This document shows positions 57,559-64,000 of a stretch of 64,000 nucleotides of DNA, one piece after another; position 1 is the first letter of the stretch, and every line of letters begins with the position of its first letter. This DNA is from an uncultured Bacteroidales bacterium (GTDB taxonomy: Bacteria > Bacteroidota > Bacteroidia > Bacteroidales > F082): assembly GCA_905234765.1 (NCBI GenBank), contig CAJOIF010000015.1:2035-66034 (forward strand), read 5' to 3'. The notes beneath the pieces were generated by a model that was not told the origin of the DNA, did not search any database, and saw nothing but the letters and a program-made list of their open reading frames with translations. Position numbers and translations under genes: made by a program.

Positions 57559-60500
57559 TTATTCCACCACAATCTGCTTCACAACTTGTCCGTTTTCGAT
57601 GCCGATGTGCATCATGTAGATGCCTTTGGCAAGGTTGGAGAGGTTGATGTGGACTTGCTCGCCTTCCACCTTGGCGTTGTACACCGTCTGGCCGTAGGCG
57701 TTCATAATGCGGACATGGTTGATGTTGTCGCCTTCAAGAATGACGTTGCCCTGGGTCGGGTTGGGGTAGACCTTGATGTCAGCTTGTCGCTCGCCAATGC
57801 CTTCGGTATGTATGAAGTTGGCTACCAAGGTACGGTCGCTGGTGACAATGAAGGTGTAAACAAGATCTTCCGATACGATTTCGCCGTTTTCGGTCCAGTT
57901 TTGGAAAGCATAGTCTTCGTTGCGGATGACGTTAAGAGTGACCTCGTCGCCATAGTTGTAAGTGCCTTCTCCAGTAGCAGTGCCGGCTTCTGCCGGGTCA
58001 ACGGTGAGCTTTATTGAGAAAGTCAGACCTTCGAAGTTGGCTACTAAGGTGCGGTCGCCTTCAACGGTGAAGCTATAACTGGCTTCTGTCGAAACTTCAT
58101 TGCCGTCTTCGGTCCAGTTGACGAAGCTATAACCTTCATTGGCAGTGGCAGTCACGGTGCAGGTTTGACCGTAGTTGTATGTGCCGCCACCTTCGATGGC
58201 ACCACCTTCAGTCGGATTGGCGACTGTAGTGATGGTGAAACTTTCAATTTGGAAGTGTGCCACGTAGGTCGCCGATTCGGTCACGGTGAAGGTGTAGGTG
58301 GCATTGGTACTGACTTGCTGGCCGTTCTTTGTCCAATTGACGAAGTTATAGTTGTCGGCAGGCGTGGCTGTCAAGGTGCAGCTCTGGCCTTGGTTGTAAG
58401 TGCCTCCGCCGGTAACGGATCCGCCTTCGGTTGGGTCAGCTGTGGCAGTGATGGTGTAGCTTTGTGCTTGGAAGTTGGCAACGAGGGTGCGGTTGCCTGT
58501 CACTGTGAAAATGTAGCTGGCGTTTGTGGAGACCACGTTGCCGTTCTCCGTCCAGTTGGTGAAGTTGTAGCCGTTGTTGGCCGTTGCCGATACGGTGCAG
58601 TTGTCACCATAATGGAAAGCTCCGCCGCCAGTCACGGTGCCGCCAAGTGTTGGGTCAGCCGAAATACTGATGTTGTAGTTTTGCTGGGTGAAGTTGGCTA
58701 CCAAGGTGCGGTTGCCGTTGACGGTGAAAGTGTAACGAGCATTGGAGGAAACCACGTTGCCGTTCTCCGTCCAGTTGGTGAAGGTGTAACCAGCGTTGGC
58801 TGTGGCATTGACAGTGCAAGATTGTCCTTCTTGGTAGGTGCCGCCGCCTGTTACCGTTCCACCATTGGTGGGATTGGCTGACACGGTGATGGTGTAGTTC
58901 TGCGGTACGGGAGTGAAGTTGGCTACCAAGGTGCGGTTGGCGTTGACAGTGAAAGTATAATTGGCATTCGTCGAAACCACATTGCCGTTTTCGGTCCAGT
59001 TAGTGAAGTTGTAGCCTAAAGCGGGCGAAGCCGTCACCGTGCATTGCTGGCCTTGGTTGTAAGTGCCGCCACCCGTGATGTTACCGCCGTTGGTGGGATT
59101 GGCTGACACGTTGATGGTGTAGGTCTGCGTGCCGCCGCTGACGATTTGGATTTGAGCGATGTAGGTGATTTTGTTGTAGCCAAACACGGTCAATGTGGCG
59201 GTGCCCGTCGTTCCAGGAGCGGCAAAGGTGATGTTGCACGTGCCGTTAGTGATGGTGGCCGACCCCATGATTTCGTTGTTGCGGGTCAGGGTGGCAAGGG
59301 CACCGTTGCCGTTGGTGGCGTTGACGGTGAAGCTAGTCGCCGTGGTGCTCATTGACGGGGCGTGGGTAACACCCATGTCGGTGGGAACAGCGTTACGCAG
59401 CGTCAAGCAAGGGTCGCCGTAGAGAATCCAGGCGAGGTAGGTGCCCTTGCCATCATTGGCATTTTGGCCGTATTGGTCCAAAATCTTCATGTTGCCGTCA
59501 TACGAGCAACCGCCGAGGGTGCGCTTGATGTTGTTGCTGTAACTCTCCACCAGCACGTCAATCATCTCGTCTTGACCGTACATGGGCGGTTGCCAAGGTT
59601 GGCTGATATAAGAGAACATACCGCCAATGGCACCCGTAGGCTGGGTGGGGTCAGGGTTTGATACGGTGCCGTTGGTGGCACGAAGCCAAGTCTCACCGAA
59701 ACAAGGTTGGCTGTGGTCGTATTTGCCGTTCAAACAGGCCACCGACCAAACAATGGGCAACTTGTTGACGTTGGTCAACGCATTGACTTGGGTGTTGCTG
59801 TAACTGTTGAGGGCCCAGCTGGTTTCCGATCCGTGATTGCAGTAGTCGATGATGCTTACGCCGCCATTGATGTGTTGGCTCAATACTGCAGAACTGGAAG
59901 AATACCCGCTCACACCGGGATAGTCTTGGTAAACAGTAGTGTAGTTGTAGGCCAACAGGTCGGTGCGGATGTTCTCAATATGTTGCCAGTCTTTTTCATT
60001 GAAATGTCCAGGACCATCGTTGTTGCCGAGTCCGTCACCAAAAGTCAGCCAAGTGTCAGTGGCATTGATGTCGCGCTCATAGTGGATTACTTTATTGACT
60101 TGTGTAGTCACATGGGCTTCGTTTTCGGCAGAGAAACGACCAACGATAATGTCGTTATAATAGTCGCCTCCAGCCACTTGACCGTATATGTTGTCGGACT
60201 TGCCGCCATACGAACCGGCCGAGTAGGGAACTCCAGGAATTTGCGCTACGTCGCCCACCAAAAGCACATGGGTGAGGTTGGGGTTGGAGTTGTACTGGTT
60301 TTGGATGTAGGTCTGGATGGCAGCGTAGGTAGTGCCAGCCGTGCTGGTGCCTACCATTGTCGTGGGACGGCCAATCTGTTTCTTCCAGTTCACAAAAGGT
60401 TGCATGGCAGTCATGAAAGCGTCGTGGCAGATGATGAGCAATTCTCCTGTCTCGACCATGGGTGTGTATTTGGCCATGCTCTCGGGGTAGTTGATGAACT

Positions 60501-61164
60501 GGTTGGCATAGATGGCGTCAAACTCGGGGTCCATTTTCACCTCGTTTGAGCGGCGGTCGATGATGTTTTCGCTCGAAATGCCGTCGCTGTACATCTCAAC
60601 GGTCATGTTGTAGTACACGCGCAAGGTTTTGCTAATGGGGTTGTACGCAAAGGGGTAGACCACCATGTTCTGTCCGCGGAAGTCGCGGAGGATGTAAGGC
60701 TCGTAAAGGCCCACATTCTGCGAGGGGAAAAAGGCATTCGTCGAATAGGCCTCACCATAGGTGTATGGCACATCCTCTGGGTTGATAGTGCGTGGGAAAT
60801 CGCCTTTCGAAGGAGCAACCTCCATCGCGAAATCGGTGTATTGGGCATCCACGATACGAATGCCATAATGCTGACGGTCGCCAACGATGGCTGGAACTGC
60901 AATCATGGGCAGGTTGGGTTCGCCAGCGGCAGCGGTGCTGACCGTCTTCGGAACCGAGATGATGTTGGCTTCACCACGGGGCGTGGCCACCTCAAAGGCA
61001 TAGAAGCCAGGGACTTGCAGGTTGACGGTGATTTGGTTCTCGGAAGAGGAAACCAAAGTCGTCTGGATGGTGCTCGGGGTGTCGCTCTTGATGGCGACCC
61101 ATTGTTGACCGAACGACAGAACAGCCAACACTAGGAACACAAGGGTTGTGAGTACCTTTTTCAT
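57559..61164 (-). CDS. Gingipain-like C25 cysteine protease with six InlB-type repeats and T9SS domain
   Basis: 1201 residues. A signal peptide and propeptide (about 20-235, with a gingipain-type pro-domain IDRRSNEVKMDPEFD) precede the C25 catalytic domain (about 240-590): His444 in YCNHGSETSW and Cys477 in WSVACLNGKYD, 33 residues apart as in gingipain R. An Ig-like domain follows (about 595-678), then six 73-residue repeats (681-1118) of InlB B-repeat type (NPTNGGTVTGGGTYQEGQSC, NWTENGNVVS). A T9SS sorting domain ends the protein (VYPNPTQGNVILEG...AKGIYMMHI...KQIVVE). Secreted or surface-bound protease with an extensible stalk. Confidence 0.94.
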   Translation of the reverse strand: MKKVLTTLVFLVLAVLSFGQQWVAIKSDTPSTIQTTLVSSSENQITVNLQVPGFYAFEVATPRGEANIISVPKTVSTAAAGEPNLPMIAVPAIVGDRQHYGIRIVDAQYTDFAMEVAPSKGDFPRTINPEDVPYTYGEAYSTNAFFPSQNVGLYEPYILRDFRGQNMVVYPFAYNPISKTLRVYYNMTVEMYSDGISSENIIDRRSNEVKMDPEFDAIYANQFINYPESMAKYTPMVETGELLIICHDAFMTAMQPFVNWKKQIGRPTTMVGTSTAGTTYAAIQTYIQNQYNSNPNLTHVLLVGDVAQIPGVPYSAGSYGGKSDNIYGQVAGGDYYNDIIVGRFSAENEAHVTTQVNKVIHYERDINATDTWLTFGDGLGNNDGPGHFNEKDWQHIENIRTDLLAYNYTTVYQDYPGVSGYSSSSAVLSQHINGGVSIIDYCNHGSETSWALNSYSNTQVNALTNVNKLPIVWSVACLNGKYDHSQPCFGETWLRATNGTVSNPDPTQPTGAIGGMFSYISQPWQPPMYGQDEMIDVLVESYSNNIKRTLGGCSYDGNMKILDQYGQNANDGKGTYLAWILYGDPCLTLRNAVPTDMGVTHAPSMSTTATSFTVNATNGNGALATLTRNNEIMGSATITNGTCNITFAAPGTTGTATLTVFGYNKITYIAQIQIVSGGTQTYTINVSANPTNGGNITGGGTYNQGQQCTVTASPALGYNFTNWTENGNVVSTNANYTFTVNANRTLVANFTPVPQNYTITVSANPTNGGTVTGGGTYQEGQSCTVNATANAGYTFTNWTENGNVVSSNARYTFTVNGNRTLVANFTQQNYNISISADPTLGGTVTGGGAFHYGDNCTVSATANNGYNFTNWTENGNVVSTNASYIFTVTGNRTLVANFQAQSYTITATADPTEGGSVTGGGTYNQGQSCTLTATPADNYNFVNWTKNGQQVSTNATYTFTVTESATYVAHFQIESFTITTVANPTEGGAIEGGGTYNYGQTCTVTATANEGYSFVNWTEDGNEVSTEASYSFTVEGDRTLVANFEGLTFSIKLTVDPAEAGTATGEGTYNYGDEVTLNVIRNEDYAFQNWTENGEIVSEDLVYTFIVTSDRTLVANFIHTEGIGERQADIKVYPNPTQGNVILEGDNINHVRIMNAYGQTVYNAKVEGEQVHINLSNLAKGIYMMHIGIENGQVVKQIVVE
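57811..59124 (-). repeat. Six tandem 219-bp InlB-type coding repeats
   Basis: Six in-frame units of 73 codons. Units 1 to 3 are most alike (shared GGCGGTNACGGTGCC-like DNA phrases), while units 4 to 6 have drifted, which points to recent duplication at the N-proximal side. Confidence 0.85.
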
Positions 61165-61185
61165 TGATGTTATATGGGATTCAGG

Positions 61186-61914
61186 TTATTTTTTTACTAC
61201 GAATTTTACCGTATTGGCTGTTTTTCCGTCCAGCATGATGGAGCAGAAGTAGATACCATCGATGAGATCGGCGACTGAAAGATTCAGTTGCCCTTCAAAG
61301 GTGTTGATGTCCTGCCTCATGACTTCTTGGCCAACTACATTGTAGACCACGGCAGTGGCGTTGCTGACAGGCATGGAGTAATCGAAACGGACCGTTGAAC
61401 GGGCTGGGTTCGGGTAGGCTTGGCTCATCATTATTGAACGTGAGTAGTCGCTGATGCCATCATCTTCCTTGTTGAAGATCACATCGATATAGATGCGTTC
61501 TTCGGGATGTTGTTCGTCGTATGCATAGAAACGCATTTTCACTTTGCCGTAGACAGGCTCTTCAAACATGACGTGGAACGAGAGATCGCTTTCGTTCAGG
61601 CTGTTGGCTGCCACCGTAACAGGGTCGCTGACAAAGACAGTGTAGCTAAAGCATTGGCCCCAGCAGAAAAAGTTCATGGTGCCTCCAAGATCCTCAAGAA
61701 CTTCCTTTTCTACAATGACATTCAAGTCGCCTGAAGTGAGATTCCTCAACTGCATGTGCTGGATGTATTCTCCGTAGCCGTATTCATCGTTGGTGCACAC
61801 GATGGTTGAACCGTTCTCATAGATGACGTCATCCAATTCAAAACGCAGCGATTGGGCTGAAACATAGCCGATTGCGGCTAAAAGCAATAATGTGAGAATA
61901 GATTTTTTGAACAT
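61186..61914 (-). CDS. T9SS-exported hypothetical protein
   Basis: 242 residues. A signal peptide (to VSAQ) leads to a beta-sandwich domain (about 22-155: SLRFELDDVIYENGSTIVC, VTVAANSLNESDLSFHVMF, VKMRFYAYDEQ) and a T9SS C-terminal domain (AYPNPARSTVRFDYSM...LIDGIYFCSIM...VKFVVKK). The N-terminal domain resembles those in Omp28-like neighbours, but I do not recognise its function. It lies 21 bases upstream of the gingipain-like gene on the same strand, so they may be co-transcribed. Confidence 0.8.
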   Translation of the reverse strand: MFKKSILTLLLLAAIGYVSAQSLRFELDDVIYENGSTIVCTNDEYGYGEYIQHMQLRNLTSGDLNVIVEKEVLEDLGGTMNFFCWGQCFSYTVFVSDPVTVAANSLNESDLSFHVMFEEPVYGKVKMRFYAYDEQHPEERIYIDVIFNKEDDGISDYSRSIMMSQAYPNPARSTVRFDYSMPVSNATAVVYNVVGQEVMRQDINTFEGQLNLSVADLIDGIYFCSIMLDGKTANTVKFVVKK

Positions 61915-62019
61915 AGTATTAAAGTTTTAATTGATTGATTCCGATGATTTTTGAACCTGCAAAAATGTGAAGTTTTCTCCAATTTTGCAATAAAAAATCG
62001 TTATTTTTGAAAAATTGGC

Positions 62020-62027
62020 TACTTTTG
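62020..62027 (+). promoter_or_regulatory. -7 box for the Omp28-like gene
   Basis: TACTTTTG, 33 bases before the ATG at 62061. Two upstream in-frame ATGs lie inside or only three bases after the box, so the 62061 start is chosen. Confidence 0.6.
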
Positions 62028-62060
62028 TGCATGAATAATTCATCTAAAACACATAATTCC

Positions 62061-63692
62061 ATGAAAAAAATTACCTTGATTCTTGCATCGTTTTTGATGC
62101 TTATCTGCTTGACAGTTCACGCACAAAACGAACGTGTTTTGCTGTTCGAATGTTTCACCAACACCAGTTGCGGACCTTGCGCCTCACAGAATCCGGCCTT
62201 GGACGCGCTCATCAATGCCAATGCCAATCGCATTGCAGCCATCAAGTATCACATGAACTGGCCTGGCGCCAACGATCCGATGTACTTGCATAATACGGTT
62301 GACAACAATGCCCGCAAGGGAGTTTATTCTGTCAATTCAGTGCCACATACCGTGGTCGACGGCATACGCTTCTCCAACGTGCCATCTGGTCTTAGCCAAA
62401 ATGCGGTCAACAACTGGCTGGCCATTGATTCGCCACTTGAACTGCGCTTGAGCTATGAGTTGGAAGAACCTGCCAACCTTATTACGGTGCATGTCATGGG
62501 ACGCTTTACCTCCGCCGTCGAAGGGAACTGCAAACTGTATGTCGGTGTCATCGAGAAGGAAATCCATTACAGCTCGGCTCCTGGCTCAAATGGCGAGCGT
62601 GATTTCTACAGCGTGATGAAAAAGCTCCTTCCTTCATCCAGCGGCATTGCCCTCAACAGCACGGAGGCGGGAGATTACTTTGCCTATTCCTTTACGTGGG
62701 AGTGGGCCAATGTTTATGATGTGGAACAGTTGGATGCTATTGCTTGGGTGCAGAATGCTGGTACGAAAGAGGTGTATCAAGCATGCAAGTCGAGCACTAG
62801 CATCGAACCATTTTTCACGAACGAGGCTGCCTTGAGCGACATCACCAATGTCAAGTCGATGACTTGCACGGGTGTATTCCAACCTAAGGTCGTGTTGACA
62901 AACAATGGCAGTGCTCCTTTGACCTCTGCTGAGATTGAAGTACTCGTCAATGGTGGATTGCTGGAAACCGTAAATTGGTCGGGCAACTTGGCCACCTTTG
63001 GTTTTCAGACTGTTGATCTTGGCGCAATCAGCTTCCCCTTTGAGTCGCAGAATGAGTTGACAGTGAGAATCAAGAGCATTAACGGTGTGGCCGATGAATC
63101 TTCTCTGAATGATGCTGTATCATGTTCTTTCATTGGCTCTCCTGATAATGCCGGTAAGGTCCTGAAATTGACAGTTCGTACCGACAACAACCCACAGGAA
63201 ACCACTTGGACAGTGACTAATACAGAAACGGGAGAGATCGTTCTCGAAGGAGGTCCGTACGACACCCCAAACCATAACTATACCGAAACGTTGGAGATCA
63301 CAGCTGACGGTTGTTATGATTTCACTATTTATGATGCAGGTGGCGATGGCCTCACTGATGGTTCGGGTGTCTACGGCCTGAAAGCCGGTGGCACTACCTT
63401 GTTCTCTGGCAACGACTTCGGTTATAGCGAGAGCAACGAGTTCTCGTACGAAGTGTCTGTTGGTGTCGATGAAGTATCAGATATGGTGACAAAGGTTTAT
63501 CCCAACCCGACTTCTGGCCTGTTGAACATTGTTTGCGAAGGCAAGCAGAATGTCACCTTATTTAGTATGGCTGGTCAGCGCGTTTATGAAGGCGTTGCTG
63601 ATGGCTGGCTTCAAATCGACATGAAGGTTTATGGCGCAGGCATCTACGCCGTCCAAATCGGCAACGAGACGCAAAGAATCGTTGTGAAATAA
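62061..63692 (+). CDS. Omp28-related protein with T9SS domain
   Basis: 543 residues. A signal peptide (MKKITLILASFLMLICLTVHAQ) precedes a thioredoxin-like domain with NTSCGPCASQNPALDAL (CxxC) and VPHTVVDG, the hallmark of Omp28-related outer-membrane proteins. Ig-like domains and a CUB/PPC-like segment (YDFTIYDAGGDGLTDGSGVYGL) follow, then the T9SS domain (VYPNPTSGLLNIVCEG...YGAGIYAVQI). It may act in disulfide chemistry or adhesion on the surface. Its stop shares one base with the next gene's start. Confidence 0.9.
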   Translation: MKKITLILASFLMLICLTVHAQNERVLLFECFTNTSCGPCASQNPALDALINANANRIAAIKYHMNWPGANDPMYLHNTVDNNARKGVYSVNSVPHTVVDGIRFSNVPSGLSQNAVNNWLAIDSPLELRLSYELEEPANLITVHVMGRFTSAVEGNCKLYVGVIEKEIHYSSAPGSNGERDFYSVMKKLLPSSSGIALNSTEAGDYFAYSFTWEWANVYDVEQLDAIAWVQNAGTKEVYQACKSSTSIEPFFTNEAALSDITNVKSMTCTGVFQPKVVLTNNGSAPLTSAEIEVLVNGGLLETVNWSGNLATFGFQTVDLGAISFPFESQNELTVRIKSINGVADESSLNDAVSCSFIGSPDNAGKVLKLTVRTDNNPQETTWTVTNTETGEIVLEGGPYDTPNHNYTETLEITADGCYDFTIYDAGGDGLTDGSGVYGLKAGGTTLFSGNDFGYSESNEFSYEVSVGVDEVSDMVTKVYPNPTSGLLNIVCEGKQNVTLFSMAGQRVYEGVADGWLQIDMKVYGAGIYAVQIGNETQRIVVK

Positions 63693-64000
63693 TGCTCAAA
63701 TACGTTCATTTAGAGCAGATTGACTCCACCAACGCCTATCTGCAAAGGATGCAGTCAGAGGCCGACATCCGCAACTGGGTGGTGAGTGCCGACGAGCAGA
63801 CTGCGGGCAAGGGTATGGGGAGCAACAGCTGGGAAAGTGAGGTTCTTTCCAACCTCACTTTCTCTTTGGCCTTGGACGTAAGTTTTCTGCCCGCCGAGCG
63901 GCAATTCCTTTTGTCGGAGGCCGTGGCCTTAGGGCTGATACAGGCTTTGGATGATTTACTTCCCACTGAGAAGCTCCACATCAAATGGCCAAATGACATT
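63692..64000 (+). CDS. birA: Biotin--[acetyl-CoA-carboxylase] ligase, N-terminal part
   Basis: Cut by the right edge: 103 residues are visible. They match the catalytic domain of biotin protein ligase: HLEQIDSTNAYLQRM, then VVSADEQTAGKGMGSNSWES (the position of the usual GRGRxGR/W loop, here KGMGSNSW) and KLHIKWPNDI (the conserved KWPNDI). There is no N-terminal DNA-binding domain, so it is the short, non-regulatory form. The ATG at 63692 overlaps the previous stop by one base. Confidence 0.9.
   Translation, partial: MLKYVHLEQIDSTNAYLQRMQSEADIRNWVVSADEQTAGKGMGSNSWESEVLSNLTFSLALDVSFLPAERQFLLSEAVALGLIQALDDLLPTEKLHIKWPNDI

Noticed and set aside
57811..59124. Satellite/tandem DNA array
   Set aside because: Units are in frame, keep an InlB-like fold and lie between the catalytic and sorting domains of one protein.

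Overview
The window looks like a chromosomal segment of a Bacteroidetes (Bacteroidales-type) bacterium, probably from a gut or rumen. The evidence is: -7 promoter boxes of the TAnnTTTG type, no Shine-Dalgarno signals, many proteins ending in a type IX secretion (T9SS, Por) C-terminal domain, a PorD-like T9SS component, a TonB receptor, DUF2723 and DUF4159 proteins, and a bamD-rpoZ-porD-recN gene order. I see no rRNA, tRNA, CRISPR array, prophage or insertion sequence. No stretch over about 230 bases lacks a gene.

1-11 kb is a patchwork of short operons: a methyltransferase fragment, an ECF-transporter-like membrane protein, flavin reductase, ClbS-like protein, DUF1905, two MBL/DMT genes, two glutathione peroxidases with an OhrR-like MarR regulator and a flavodoxin, a bacterioferritin-like protein with a tiny winged-helix protein, pyrG, a second DUF1905 and a GNAT. 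Seven copies of a roughly 30-nt hairpin with a U-run are spread through this part. In five of them the U-run abuts the promoter box (or a near-match) of the next gene.

11-20.3 kb (minus strand) is an envelope locus that may handle iron or redox chemistry: porin-like barrel, imelysin lipoprotein, di-heme oxidoreductase, a compact CcsB/CcsA-like heme-attachment protein, a T9SS-exported 26-residue-repeat protein and a TonB receptor. 20-38 kb holds housekeeping and envelope genes: a YjbR protein, SulP transporter, argS-rsmE-DUF4159, a C10 protease, recN-porD-rpoZ-bamD, an M14 carboxypeptidase, dapA, a PhnP-like MBL hydrolase and a hotdog protein.

38-46.5 kb: TRL-like lipoprotein, cutC, a GH2 beta-mannosidase carrying an in-frame palindromic insert, a GIN-domain barrel protein facing an ECF sigma/anti-sigma pair, and lgt. 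46.5-64 kb: DUF2723 protein, iorA (frameshifted) and iorB, hutH with two membrane proteins, hisS, a beta-CASP MBL protein, a gingipain-like protease with six InlB-type repeats, two more T9SS cargo proteins and the start of a biotin-protein ligase.

Several palindromic intergenic repeat families (71-bp GACACGAGAC hairpins, GAGACGCAA palindromes, GTCATTGCG elements) mark gene ends, mostly after 25 kb.
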